A stretch of 64,000 nucleotides of DNA from Mimachlamys varia. Lineage: Eukaryota > Mollusca > Bivalvia > Pectinida > Pectinidae. The notes below the pieces were generated by a model that saw only the letters and a list, made by a program, of their open reading frames with translations, ran no database searches and had not been told where the DNA came from. The stretch is from NCBI GenBank assembly GCA_947623455.1, contig OX392527.1:50326401-50390400 (forward strand), given 5' to 3'. A program made the translations under genes and the position numbers. This document shows, in pieces, positions 11,975 through 25,779 of the stretch (positions within the stretch are counted from its first letter, which is position 1; the number at the start of each line of letters is the position of its first letter).

Positions 11975-14275
11975 CAACAATAGATAAGATGTGTCGCTAA
12001 GATACCATTGCACTATATATACGAGACAAGAGAAAGGTGTTGCGCTAAGATACCATTGTACTATATATTCGAGACTAAATAAAGATGTGGCGCTAATAAT
12101 ACTGTACAATACGAGACTAGATAAAGATATGACGCTAATATACTCTTATACTATACGAGACTAGATAAAGATATGACGCAAATATACTTTTATATTATAC
12201 GAGGCTAGATAAGATGTGACGCTAACATACTTCTGTACTATACGATATTAGATAAAGATGTGACGCTAGCATACTTCTGTACTATACGATATTAGCTAAA
12301 GATGTGACGCTAGCATACTTCTGTACTATACGAGACTAGATAAAGATGTGACGCTAACATACTTCTGTACTATACGACAATAGATAAAGATGTGACGCTA
12401 AGATACTACTGTACTGTACGAGACTAGATAAAGATGTGACGCTAACATACAACTGTACTATACGACAATAGATAAAGATGTGACGCTAAGATACTGCTGT
12501 ACTATACGACAATAGATAAAGATGTGACGCTAAGATACTACTGTACTGTACGAGACTAGATAAAGATGTGACGCTAAGATACAACTGTACTGTACGAGAC
12601 TAGATAAAGATATGACGCTAAGATACTACTGAACTATACGAGACTAGATAAAGATGTGACGCTAAGATATTTTTATACTATACGACAATAGATAAAGATG
12701 TGACGCTAAGATACTGCTGTACTGTACGAGACTAGATAAAGATGTGACGCTAAGATACTGCTGTACTATACGAGACTAGATAAAGATGTGACGCTAAGAT
12801 ACTGCTGTACTATACGAGACTAGATAAAGATATGACGCTAAGATACTGCTGTACTATACGACAATAGATAAAGATGTGACGCTAAGATATTTTTATACTA
12901 TACGAGACTAGATAAAGATGTGACGCTAAGATACTGCTGTACTGTACGAGACTAGATAAAGATGTGACGCTAACATATTTTTATACTGTACGAGACTAGA
13001 TAAAGATGTGACGCTAAGATACTGCTGTACTATACGAGACTAGATAAAGATGTGACGCTAACATATTTTTATACTGTACGAGACTAGATAAAGATGTGAC
13101 GCTAAGATATTGCTGTACTATACGAGACTAGATAAAGATGTGACGCTAACATATTTTTATACTGTACGAGACTAGATAAAGATGTGACGCTAAGATACTG
13201 CTGTACTATACGAGACTAGATAAAGATGTGACGCTAACAATTTGTATACTGTACGAGACTAGATAAAGATGTGACGCTAAGATATTTTTATACTATACGA
13301 GACCAGATAAAGATGTGACGCTAAGATACTGCTGTACTATACGAGACTAGATAAAATGTGACGCTAAGATATTACTGTAATATACGAGACTAGATAAAGA
13401 TGTGACGCTAAGATACTACTGTACTATACGAGACAAAATAAAGGTGTGACGCTAAGATACTGCTGAACTATACGAGACTAGATAAAGATGTGACGCTAAG
13501 ATACTGCTGTACTATACGAGACTAGATAAAGATATGACGCTAAAATACTGCTGTACTATACGAGACTAGATAAAGATATGACGCTAAAATACTGCTGTAC
13601 TATACGAGAATTGATAAAGATATGACGCTAATAGTACTGTACTATGCGAGACTAGATAAAGATGTGACGCTAACATACAACTGTACTATACGAGACTAGA
13701 TAAAGATATGACGCTAAGATACCATTGTACTATACGAGACTAGATAAAGATATGACGCTAAGATACTACTGTACTATACGAGACAAGATAAAGATGTGAC
13801 GCTAAGATACTACTGTACTATACGAGACTAGATAAAGATGTGACGCTAACATACAACTGTACTATACGAGACTAGATAAAATGTGACGCTAATAGTACTG
13901 TACTGCACGAGACTAGATAAAGATGTGACGCTAACATACAACTGTACTATACGAGACTAGATAAAATGTGACGCTAAGATATTACTGTAATATACGAGAC
14001 TAGATAAAGATGTGACGCTAAGATACTGCTGTACTATACGAGACTAGATAAAGATGTGACGCTAACATATTTTTATACTGTACGAGACTAGATAAAGATG
14101 TGACGCTAATATACTGTTGTACTATACGAGACTAGATAAAGATGTGACGCTAACATATTTCTGTACTATACGATATTAGATAAAGATGTGACGCTAGCAT
14201 ACTTCTGTACTATACGATACTAGATAAAGATGGGACGCTATCACACGACAGTACTGTCATACACGGCAATAGAAT
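11975..14275. repeat. ~44-bp satellite array
   Basis: About fifty units of roughly 44 bp, each with GAGACTAGATAAAGATGTGA then CGCTAAGATACTGCTGTACT. Common variants swap CTGCTGTAC for TTTTTATAC, GAGACTAG for GACAATAG, or drop a few bases. Variant units recur in blocks, suggesting higher-order duplications. Edge units are more diverged. Confidence 0.95.
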
Positions 14276-14289
14276 AAGATGTAAATAAC

Positions 14290-15205
14290 ACTAACATTTT
14301 ACGGCAAAATTACTATAAATATATGACGCTAACGACGCATTAATACTAGATATAATTGTGACAGTACATATACACTATATTTTTAAGATATTGGTGTAAA
14401 ATATAATAACAGTTCAACATTAAACACCATTATAATTGGATCTTAACTATACAGAAATAAAACACTAAAAAGCACATTTACTCACTTACAATTTCGAGCT
14501 ACAATCCGATATACTGGTTTATCATCCAAACCATCAATTTTCCGCCGGCTATGACATATTGTTACAGCTAAAGGTTGGCTCTTCCTTTATCTCAATATCT
14601 GGTACGTATGCTTGCCGTTCGGCAAGCATTCCCATTGGAGACTTCAAGTCCGGGTCGATCAGTGATCCAAATGTTGTGATACCAAACAATACGGAACGAG
14701 ATGACCATTTCGGCTAGTTATGGAAGTACCGCCCTACCAGGCTAATGGCAATCGCTCCCTCTGTCGGATCTCTGGCGAGCACATCAATAAAAAGTAGGAC
14801 TCATTTCTGTAAACGATATACTGTATTTATTACCGATATGGAAATCGAGGATATACACAATAGTACTTTGAGAAACAAGATGAACCATTTCCCTCAGATT
14901 TGTAAACACAAAACACACAGACCCGACGACTGGAGGGTCATCAAAAGCAGCTTGATATCGTCAAAAAACAAAACGGCCTGGTCGTTACTTTAGCAGACTG
15001 GCCCATTTAGAGAGTTACCATACAACGGTGTACCATGTAACTGGAATTCAGCAGGAATGCGGACGGTACTATCAGTGCCATACTGTGGTATAAATTTCGA
15101 TAAAATGAGTTTTTATTTATCGTCCCAGACAAAGGAATATACTGGGTTTTATTACTTACGTAGCATCCTTAGGCGAAACAGTATGTATACACTCATACGC
15201 AAGTT
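14290..15205. other. No gene recognised
   Basis: Contains a perfect small hairpin GCTTGCCGTTCGGCAAGC near 14609. Somewhat GC-richer around 14560-14790 on both strands, but no exon could be defined. Confidence 0.35.
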
Positions 15206-15597
15206 AAAGGCCCAATATACTTAACTTTAGGCAAAACTTGAAGCGTAAATCAAGCCTAATAACTTATTATATTTATAGATTTAGTTAAGATTAACAGATA
15301 TCAGCAATATTCAAGATGAATTCTTAAGCGGTTACCAGTACAGCAGCAGTTGAAACTCGGTATTTGTAAACAAGCGTCCATTTTGAACTGTCTTCTAACT
15401 TCGGCTTGTTGTTGAAGTGGGCCCTACCTGAATTATTTTCAATTCTTTGGATTTTCTGTCAAGAGTTTCTTGTTAGTTACCGCTCAGGTTTACCTCGTTT
15501 TAGGCTTATTTTCGCATGTTGATCAACTGGAATTTCTTTTCACAATTTTTCAGAATCACGAAACATTTCCTGAAGTTACGTATATTGGGCCTTTAAA
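15206..15597 (+). mobile_element. GGCCCAATATACG TIR element, copy 4
   Basis: Full-length (~390 bp) forward copy with both ends. Confidence 0.85.
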
Positions 15598-15938
15598 ATG
15601 TGTCATGAAACCCGCAAGGCAAGATATCTCCGTTTTTCGATACTACCTTTTAAGAGTACCTGGCTTTTAAAACAGATTCGGCTTCTATTTAATGACCAGC
15701 AGCATACTATAGTGTGAAGGATAAAAGGCCAAAAGGCCTGTAATTGTACGAGATACAAAAACTTTAATTATAGTCGGATATATATAAAGAAAGAAAACGA
15801 CAAACATTGTAAAAAACGAACATAAAACAAGGTAATTAACAAAATGAATAGACAGAAAACAAGAGCTAAACATGCAAAACTGTACACTATCACAGATATC
15901 TATGAAAATATAACATAATTATAATAAAGATATTGAAG

Positions 15939-16130
15939 ACACAGGCACTTGTGGCCAGGAATATATAGAATATAGCGAAATTTGAAAAAATAAAATAAAA
16001 TGTATAAACTGAATTTTCCAATTTTCTTTTTATGTTACTAATCATCTAAACCCATAATGAAAATAACTGCCAAATTTCAGCTTGATACGTCAAGTGGTTA
16101 AATTTCACAAAAAAAATCGACTATCAGACA
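15939..16130 (+). mobile_element. Half copy of the 393-bp foldback family
   Basis: Matches the left arm of the element at 22655 from CAGGCACTTGTGGCCAGGA through GATACGTCAAG to AATCGACTATC, then diverges. No right arm is present, so it is a truncated copy or the arm of a longer relative. Confidence 0.75.
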
Positions 16131-16410
16131 CTGACACAATGCTAAGAGGCAGTTGCTGCCATACGCCTATAACACCCAGTGCCTCAGACTATAACAGCAG
16201 TTGGCATTGTGACGTCATCAATCTCTATTGTGACGTCATAAATTTCATTGTTGTCTTCACTTGATTTGCTGATCAAAATTGTTCCGAAGAAACTAAATAA
16301 AGCACAATAATTCTATCAAAATGTAAATATAAGTAATGAACATTTTAGCAAACATTTACCATCGTATGACATTGCCACTATATTACCTCACCACAAACAG
16401 ATGACACCCG

Positions 16411-17461
16411 TGTATAGGCCTATCTCAAAAGTGTTGTCATCTCCCTTGTTTGCCATATTGTGACAAAACCTGACCAGGGGTGTGGTTTTCCTGTAGATTT
16501 GGTAGCGTGAATAAACCTCCACCCGGATCGTGGTTTCTGTCAATTATTCTTGTACTGTTGTATTACTGTGGGTTTAGACTACAAGTCTATGTTTCAGGTG
16601 CTCTTCCAGTTGCAGCTTAATTCCTTTACCAGTTTGTCAGTAGTTACTCAGACTTATAGAAAACTCAAGACAGAAATCAAGTTCTATAAATATATTATGC
16701 CAGTTAAAGTAACAACATGTGATGGATATTTACAAATGAATCACAACAATCACTATCTTGCACTCCATGCTCACCTTAACAACTTTTCAGCAATTAAACA
16801 GTTATGATATAAATTAGATTAAGGAATATTCTCAGTATTTACAAAATGAAGTCACCCCAAAATATATGCATGACAAATGATGAATGAAATATAAGACTAT
16901 GAAAAACAACCCCTCTTTCTGTTAATTATTGGTGTAAGGGAGATAACTCCACTATTTTACTATTATATCCCACAAGGACCCTAGACTGCCTTATTTATAA
17001 GTTCATTCACTAAAGGGAATTTATCATTAACAAGAGATAAACCTTTAACATCAGGTAAGTATCCTTGCTATAATACTAAAAGAAAATATTAAGTTAACAC
17101 GAGAAACCATTCAAAGTACTAAGAGCCACACTCTTGAAGTAAGGTGATGGTTCTCTACTAGTCTATATACTAGGATAAAATAACTATTGAACAATACTCA
17201 AATACTAAGAGCCGAACTCTTAATCCGGCAAGTGGTAACAAACAATCTTCCAGTTTTGTTACAATATCATAGCTACACTGGGAAGTGTTTTTGAAGCAAA
17301 TTTGCGCTGTGTAATTATGATGTCATAATGGAAATGACGTCATCCGATTGTCACATGGCGCCAAATCATCACAAAAAAACTTTCCGGAAGTCGATCTTGT
17401 ATATATCCACCATTTTGGCTAATCAAGGGGAGTAACAACACTTTTGGGAAAGGCCTATACA
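16411..17461. mobile_element. Possible ~1.05-kb element with TGTATAGGCC ends
   Basis: 16411-16465 and 17407-17461 are imperfect inverted repeats (TGTATAGGCCTATCTCAAAA against the complement of TTTTGGGAAAGGCCTATACA). The interior has no recognisable protein. No TSD was seen. Confidence 0.5.
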
Positions 17462-20400
17462 TGAATATCATAAACCGATTGTTGACATCATTGAATTTGC
17501 CTTTCGTCATAACACCTATGCTTATTTCTTCGATATGACGACATTTGTTAGTTGTTTTTCAGAGTACTAGCTATAAGCACTCAATTGAAGAGCCTTAAGG
17601 TCACTCGGTTCCTTTGTCAATATCCATAGGAATTTCATGAAGTTTCACTCAAATGTTTACTAGTGTATAAAGAACAAGTATTTTTGTTGTAATTGGCCGA
17701 AAAACTGCAGAAATCCTTTTGGGGTGAAAAACTGATATTTTCAAGGAAACCAGCAGAAAGAGCGAAATCAAGAACTAACAATTTACGTTTTAATGAATTA
17801 CAATCCTAACGTTATATATACATATAAAACAGCAAAGAAGGCAAATATTGTACGTTTCGTATAACTTTTATTCAACAAAACAAACAATTATATGTATGTT
17901 TTTCATCAACATTTTCAAATATCAAAATATTGTGTGGATGAAAAACTGATTTTTTAAAGTTATGTTTTAAAGAAACAATCCTTATTTAAAAAAGCATGAA
18001 AAAATTGAACCAAAAAAACATTATTTCACTTAAAATTTGGGAAAATATTCAGAATTATTGTTTTTTTTTTATTTCAATTGCCTCCCCTTTCACTGCAACT
18101 GGACTTAATTGTAGGAGGTATAGATTTTCCCATATCACATAATGCGTTGAAAGTAGTGAGAAACTAGGTTTATCGATTGCTTTAGCCTGATATGAATGTA
18201 TCCACTCGCCTGGTATCAGATTACACAGAAAATAGTTTATAACTAGCATTTATGGCATTTATTTAATAGTGATATCATCAAAACATGTTGCATTAAATAT
18301 CAAATAAATATAAAGCAATGAGTTTGTTTAATGATGCAGTTGTAAAGAATTGAAGCGGACATATAGGTTGTCTAGGTGTTTACACTACTAATATGAGGAA
18401 TGAGGGTGAATGGGGAACCCGCTTATGAAACTCACAACATGACATCGTTGTTGATAAAAACACAAACGCGTGTTACAAGTTCCAAGTCCTTGTATTAACT
18501 CCATAATATATGTTTTACATAAACAGATTTCTGATAAATGGGAATAACTCAAATACATTGGAGTTACTAATTACCTCCCCTATACCATACTGTATTATTG
18601 ACACAACACGTTTACATAAGATCAGGTTGATATAGTCGATAATTACGCAACCAACTTAACCTTCTATCGTTTACATTGATTCTAGCAGACGCTTGGGTCT
18701 TTGCCGGATTGCAAATTGCATGATCATCGGCGTATGTATGGTGAATTTCTTACCCACGATAGGTATCAAATTTTATATCCGTCAAAGCGGCCATGTTTTT
18801 GCCAAGAACGATAATCAACGGACCGAGAGACCTTAAGGGTATAATGCTATATAAGCTTACTGGAATATAGATTTTACGAAGTTTGGGATCTCACTAGATA
18901 AATATTATAAACACAAACAAACGAGAAAGCAACTTTAAAGTTAAGTTAATATGTCTGCGATTTACCAAAACTGTCATCGTCGGAAATGTCGGTTATCAAA
19001 ATCCAGGTCACCTCATTTCCAACAGACGTTGTTTGACCTACCGCACTGATTTCCGTTAACATAAACCACGTGTATTATGTAACGACATATTAACAAACCC
19101 ATTACCGGGGTAGTAACTGATTGACGCCCATAAAAGACAATGTACAATACGTTTACGCGTGGACTATTTTTATATCTGTATGGTCGTAAAAGTGCAGCTA
19201 GGGATTTAATCTTATATAGTAGTCCCTGGGATCATTATTATGGTATTCAGAATATCACAGACGCAAGCGTTTTGATATGTGATGTAATTAAGCAGGAAGA
19301 TCGTTATTTATGAATATTTAGATACCACAATATAATCAATACGACAGCCTATCGCACAAACTTCACTAGTTTCCTATAGCTTTGTTGTAGTTACATACAC
19401 AGGGACCAGGGGCGTAGCTGAAGGTATTTTAATGCGCAAGCCCTGCGAGCGTTTATTAGCAGTTACTTCAAATGGTGCTATTTGGTCGTGTCATTATACA
19501 AATCATTAATGTAAAAATAAAATAAGATGGTATTATTTTTTGAGAACAAAATCAATATACATACGTTTCTTAAGTCATTTACTCGTTAGTAAGTAATAAC
19601 AGAGCCATAAAAGCCATCCGTGTTACATACACACTTCTGTCAAGAAATATTTTGTGATGTGAGTTGGCCGCTTTCAACTCAGGCACAGCTATAGTTAGAA
19701 ATCTCGCTTATTTTCTTCAGCATAATTTAACAGGCTCACCATCAATTATATTTTGTTCGAACTGACCGAAAAGCCAATATGCAGCCTGGTTTGTTAATCT
19801 GACGAGTCAACATTATCAGTGAATATTAGTCGCATTATGAAATTTCTCGACTTTAATATACATAGTTTGGAAAAATGATGTGCAAGCACGGGCTTATATA
19901 ATTATGTGCTTAAAAGGCAACTACAAATTTAAACAATTTATCGAATAACCCCAATTCCCCGGACCCCTGAACGCTTAGTTTTAGTTTATGTCCAAAAATA
20001 GCCGTAACAAAATTCCTCAGGTCTCTGTGGTCACATACACAGTGGTCTGGCTACCAGCCCCTAAGATTCTATGAAGAATATTTACTCAAGTGATTTTTGT
20101 GATTTTTTAACACTAGCCCCCCCCCCCCCCAACACACACATCTTCCAGCTCATCCATGTCAGATATCTAGAAGCAGTCATCCAATATCTGTATAAATATT
20201 TGCTAGTACCTATGTGCGAGACACGAATAGGTGACAGTCCAGTACGTATACTCCCCCCTCCCCTCCCCACCCACCACTAACACCACCACCAATAAGCAGT
20301 TGCTATGCATTATATGGACAGACAGCCGTGTTAATTAAGTCCCCTATAGTTTTTCTTGCGGTAGAAGACCAAGGAGCATACAACCTCCTTTGTGTTAAAT

Positions 20401-20689
20401 GTCATAGGTAATATAACTATATTATGTTCGTGGAGTAGATCAGGAGACGGGGCCACTGTGTGTAATATCATCACTTTACAGCCCCCCGTGGAGGTCGACT
20501 GTATAACGGAGTTGATATGTATTAGAGTGCAGGTGGCAGGTTACTTTGTACTGTAAGGGAAATATCTTTACTAAATATGTTAAAAGGGCAGGGCAGATAT
20601 TTATTTATTAATTTATTTAATAATTTATTAATTTCTGAGACTGCAAAATTTCTGATTTATCCTCCTCTATGAAGTAAAGTAACGGTCCT
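17462..20689. other. No gene recognised
   Basis: AT-rich intergenic DNA with a C-run at about 20117-20130. No coding or repeat family was defined. Confidence 0.35.
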
Positions 20690-21420
20690 TTCTTAATAAT
20701 AGATAATAATAATTCGAGGTTCTTATATACCGCTTTATCACGACCTTAGAGGCCGTCTCAAAACGGTTCACGAATTCGAATCTGTGATTATATGGCCTTA
20801 GCAACCAGTCAATATCGTTCTCGACTCCCTGGGGAGCATACAACCGGTGCTGCCATTTTGACACTTACAGCTAGCATTTTACATTTTTTAGCACTACCCA
20901 ACCACGCACTCATTTAAAGCTGAGTAGACTGGAACAAGCAGAGTTTTAAAAGTATCTTGCTCAAGGATACAACACAAGTGCCGTGACTGAGACTCGAACT
21001 CGCAACCCCATGGGGAGCATAAAACCGGTGCTGCCATTTTGGCACTCACTGCTAGCATTCTACAATTACTAGCACTACCCAACCACGTACTCATTTAAAG
21101 CTGAGTAGACTGGAACAAGCAGAGTTTTAAAAGTGTCTTGCTCAAGGATACAACACAAGTACCGTGACTGGGACTCGAACTCGCAACCCCCTGGGGAGCA
21201 TAAAACCGGTGCTGCCATTTTGGCACTCACTGCTAGCATTCTACAATTACTAACACTACCCAACCACGTACTCATTTACAGCTGAGTAGGCTTGGAACAA
21301 GCAGAGTTTTAAAAGTGTCTTGCTCAAGGATATAACATAAGTGCTATGACCGGAACTCGAACTCGCAACCCTTCGATCACGATCCCGGCGTCCTACCACT
21401 AGACCACTGCGCCTCCTCAA
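20690..21420 (-). mobile_element. tRNA-derived SINE with core triplicated
   Basis: On the minus strand it starts with a tRNA-like head (about 21420-21345): A box in GCAGTGGTCTAGTGGTAGG and B box GTTGCGAGTTCGAGT. Then comes a core with CTTGAGCAAGACACTTTT, and finally a tail with GATAAAGCGGTATATAAG and an ATT-rich end near 20690. The segment from the B box to GCTCCCC is repeated in three tandem copies with an exact 181 bp spacing (20991, 21172, 21353). Only the first unit keeps the A box. Confidence 0.85.
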
Positions 21421-22557
21421 TAGTGGAAGTCCAACTGAAATCAATCTGAACCCCCCCCCCCCCCGCTAATTCAAAGTAAATGACGAGATGGGGGATCCCT
21501 CCTACACTTCACAATAGTATTCGTATTCAAGCGTTAATAAATTTGTCGACGGTCATCTTCTATTGAATGATCAGCTTTTATAATCCAATTAAAACGTTAT
21601 ACTTAATTGTATCTTGATGTAGATGACTGAGAAAACGCAACTTTTTAATGACACGGAAAAGCTTAGAACATATCAAATACTCCTTCAAATTTTAATCACA
21701 TCATCGTGAAAACTTTCATATTCGCAATGTTAGAAGAGGAATGTGAAATCACAACCATAACGAACTGTATCTAAACATCCAAATACATCCTTCAACTCGT
21801 TATTTAAAAAAAAGTAATAGTACAATAGGCAATATTCTTTATTTAAAGTTACATAGTTTAAAGAGTAACTGTAGTGCAAATAGAAACTGAAATGATCAGA
21901 CTCGTTGTGTCGGCATTAATACATTGTCGAAAACCGCATCGAAATCGGCCGACCGGTTACAGGTTGAAGTTTGGTTTTTTACCTGTTTTGCCACACGCTA
22001 ATTAAGCGCACCGCGAACCGCTAAAAGTTGTGCACACGTATTGGTGACGTCACAACGGGAACACAAGAAAATGGGTCCTATGTCTCTCTATATATAATGT
22101 CAGTTATACATATCATTTATGATCCAATGATTCAAGAGTGACTCTTACAATAATACCTTTGAATATTGTAAATCTCATGTTAGTGTCCATTATATTACGT
22201 AATCAGATTAGCGGGATAATCTACCTGGTCAGTTCGATAAATTCACACGTAACTTGTTACTCAGATAGCAAGTAATTAACATTGGAGAGGGGGGGGGGGC
22301 AATCAAAGTTAACTAAATTGTAATAGTTGAGTATGTTGCGGTTATTATCCTCTCTTTGTAACTTCAAAATGTGTACTCTAAATCTGCAGTTACATGTAGA
22401 TCTCGACTGGAACATAGACTATCGAGTGCACGTGTTTCTTTTGAAATCTCCGTAACCCACCGTCAACTCACACAGTATATGACACTTTTTTTTAATTTCG
22501 AGTTTGACTCTTCTATTCAACGAGAAAAGTTCTGTTGAAAACTTGCTTGATATGTCT

Positions 22558-22587
22558 CAGGGACGTATATGCACATATACGTCCCTG
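22558..22587. mobile_element. 30-bp palindromic insertion (TIR-only, hAT-like)
   Basis: CAGGGACGTATAT, four bases, then its reverse complement. Flanks ATATGTCT (22550-22557) and GTATGTCT (22588-22595) match 7 of 8. It looks like two transposon ends with almost nothing between them. Confidence 0.65.
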
Positions 22588-22654
22588 GTATGTCTGTATC
22601 ACAGTTTTTTCATATTTCATTTTTAACATAAATGAATAAATTGCGGATTAAAAC

Positions 22655-23047
22655 CACAGGCACTTGTGGCCAGGAGAATAGCCATATAAATATATAAATA
22701 ACATAGCGAAATATGATAATTAAAATAAAATATAAAAACTGAATTTTCAAATTTTCTTTTCATGTTATTTATCATCTAAAACCATATTGAAAATAATTGC
22801 CAAATTTCAGCTTGATACGTCAAGCGGTTTAATTTAACAAAAAATCGACTATCTTTTTTTTTTGTGAAATTTAACCGCTTGACGTATCAAGCCGAAATTT
22901 GGCAATTACTTTCATTGTGGTTTTATATGATTAATAACATAAAAAGAAAATTGCTTAAGTCAGTTTTTATATTTTATTTTAATTATTCATATTTTGCAAA
23001 TTATCTATATATTTATATGACTATTCTCCTGGCCACAAGTGCCTGTG
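22655..23047. mobile_element. 393-bp foldback element with 8-bp TSD
   Basis: Starts CACAGGCACTTGTGGCCAGG and ends with its reverse complement. The arms are each ~190 bp and nearly meet at a T-rich centre (about 22853-22862). ATTAAAAC (22647-22654 and 23048-23055) flanks it. The length of the TSD fits hAT-type insertion. The arms could form a long hairpin RNA if transcribed. Confidence 0.88.
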
Positions 23048-24872
23048 ATTAAAACCAATTAAGTAATCTTCTCATCTTATTTTCAAAAGATGTTCCATGT
23101 TCATTTCTTGACAGTAAAACAAAGGGGTTTTCAAAGATCTAATCTTATTTTTTCTCAAACAGAATTCGAAATACATTGTCTTGATTTCTATTTCGATGTA
23201 TGTTCCTGAAGACAGGTAACATCAGGATTTCGCTCATATTCTATTTATTTTACAATATTCACGATTTGAAATGTTTTTTTTATACTGCATAGACATAAAT
23301 AAATTATCAATGGATAGAAAGCTGTTAACTTTTAATATACACACCTATAATTTCTCAAACATATATAAGGATAAAAAAAGTCGAAATGTGATACCCGTCA
23401 AAACAGTTTATACAGGTCGAAAGCATTGATAAAAGTTATATATTTTTATTTTCCAATATACGTACATCGTATTGTACGTATAAAAAGGCTGGTCTTGTCG
23501 TTCTATATGACGGTACTAACTGTTCTTCTTTGAAGTCCAATAAAATATATGGTTTTCGAAGTTCCGAGTCTATACACGGAATTAGATTATATCTAAGTCC
23601 GTGGTCTAAAGCAACACAAATATCCTTTTCCTTATCTGTTTGTTTAAGGTTGTTTCTAGGTAGTTTTGTATTTATACAGCCGACCGACATGCATTAAAAA
23701 AAATTCAGAGTGCATTTTAAAAGGTATTACGATCAGTTCCTGCTGATATGTGCATGCAATCAACGTGACCATCAGTGAATACACACGCCGTTTTAGCGGT
23801 GTTATATGAAATAAAATATGAAAAAATTAATACCTAATCATATCAAGTGCATGTTTTGAAGTCTTTCCGCAAAATAATAACCTGTTAATAATGTTAGCGA
23901 GTCTGGCGGTTATTGATTTATGGTCGAGTGATCATGACCACGTGTGCCGCACACCTGTGGAACTCCCGACCCCCATCACCACTAATTACGGCCCCCTGGG
24001 GCATACAACACCTTGGAATTATCAGTAGGGTCATTAATGAACTCCATACAACCTTGATATATAATAAGTGTCATATTCTTGAATAGAAGACTCTATACAA
24101 ATAACAAGTCGTGATACGATTCACATAATTTTAATATAATGACTACACAAGTCTATCAGTGCGGTCACCGTTGTGACGTCACTTCCGGTCGTATGGCAAA
24201 ATCGGGGATTTTCTGATTTGCGTTCAGGTGTGAAATTTAGAAAAATGGTCAAAACTTCGTAATTTTTACAAAAAAAATGTTTTCGTGAGAATTATCTCAC
24301 TTACTATTTACCAATCTTTCCATACACAAAAAATGGTTTTGCACTACAGTTACTCTTTAACAAAAAAAAAAAATAAAAAAAAATGGTAATTAACAAAAGA
24401 CATATATCAAAGAGAGACAAATTCACAACGTATACACTCATATAGTGTAAATTAAAAGAAAACGGTGAAGTCAATGAATTGAACAATTGAGATAAAAAAT
24501 TAAATCATGGATTTAAAACGTGCCTATCACGTGTATCATTTTGGGATACGTTTTATCTCAACTTTTCAGTCTGAACTCTTGTATAATATGCCATTTAAAT
24601 CGTGTTAATACTTAATTTAGGTACATATCCTTGTTTGTTGATTAAACCCGGATGTTGCTAAAATAATAAATAGTGGAACGGCCGTAAACAGTTAACTTTT
24701 TGTCCGTGACATGTGATTGTCGAAGTTAGGAGTGTTAAGAGCAAAATATCACTGTGAGATAAAAAGCTCAATAGTGAAGTATCCCGTTGTCCCAAAGCTT
24801 AGAGAACGACCAATTTTTACAAGAATTCAACTGCGATGTTTTTAATTCAGGTTGTATAAAAGTGATTGCAAT

Positions 24873-25304
24873 TTTGAAAATTACTTGGAATTATTAAAAG
24901 ATGATGAACGATTTTCATTGTGTAAATTTAGAACGTGTAATCATAAATTTATAGTCGAAACTGGTAGATGGAACCAGATTGAATAAAAGAATAGACTTTG
25001 TACATACTGCAACACCCAGGAAGTTGATGACGAATTCCACTATTTGTTCAAATGCCCTTCTCTGACCACAGAAAGGTTATCATGTATAGATATTTTTTTT
25101 ATAAAAACCCAAACGTTGTTAAGTTTGCGGAATTGATGAACTCAAGTAATATTAAAATTTTAAGGAAGTTATGCAGATTTATAAAAACGATATTTCAAAA
25201 AAATAACATGATTTGTCCTCCTGATATTATGTGATGTTGTAAATATGTTTTCTCTGTACAATTGTAATTTTGTAAAGAGAGTAAATAAAAGTTGAAAGTT
25301 GAAA
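24873..25304 (+). pseudogene. Decayed 3' end of a non-LTR retrotransposon
   Basis: Translating from 24873 gives a stretch resembling the C-terminal region of non-LTR reverse transcriptase polyproteins: FENYLELLKDDERFSLCKFR, TCNH, ETGRWNQIE, a stop, then a Cys/His cluster (CTYCNT...DEFHYLFKCP). After a frameshift it continues as NVVKFAELMNSSNIKILRKL to a stop at 25234. The CxxC-H-C arrangement and the FHYLFKCP block are typical of the RT C-terminus. The 3' end has short GTTGAAA repeats (to about 25304), a usual non-LTR terminus. One in-frame stop and one frameshift make this copy dead. The rest of the element was not found upstream, consistent with 5' truncation. Confidence 0.75.
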
Positions 25305-25779
25305 GAGATAAAATAAATAAAATAGAAAATAGAATTGATTGATTAATTGCTGGTCGTCAGTGCGCCTTACATGTGCTGTAGCTGGCCGCAGAATTAGTTG
25401 CGTCATGTCAGAAGCGTAGTACAATGTGTATAATATAGTATAACCTGTCAGGGGTACGGGATGCTGGACTGTATTTCATGCTTATTTTCACTTGATAGTA
25501 GTTTGATATAATATTACACCGCAGCAATGTTATTGAGCTAGGCACACGTATATTTTTAAAACACACATTAATTTGTGTTGGTTATTGTTATCCGAGAGAC
25601 TTTGAGGGTATAGTCAGCAGAAGAAAAGGAAAAGAAGATTTGCAAGCAATAGCGGCGGCCACAAAACGGAACCCTGTTGGCCGCCTGTAGTTCAGAGTTT
25701 TATACTGAAAGATTTCAAATTCAAAAGACTGTATAATTAATACAAAAATGACAATATACAAGTATTACAAAGAAACATT

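Larger units (their letters stand above)
21858..24360. mobile_element. Possible 2.5-kb DNA element with TTAAAGAGTAACTG ends
   Basis: The 23 bases at 21858-21880 are exactly repeated in inverse at 24338-24360. Further in, GTGACGTCACAACGG occurs in matching inward orientation about 185 bp from each end, so the homology is longer than the exact part. No transposase was seen; the interior contains the nested 393 bp and 30 bp insertions. It could also be two separate half-elements. No TSD was found. Confidence 0.5.

Noticed and set aside
7884..14275. CRISPR-like arrays
   Set aside because: Units are contiguous tandem repeats without unique spacers, and the DNA is eukaryotic.
16082..16807. Frames of 60-85 codons near the CRE pair
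   Set aside because: They overlap repeat arms and AT-rich DNA, with no splice signals or recognisable protein.
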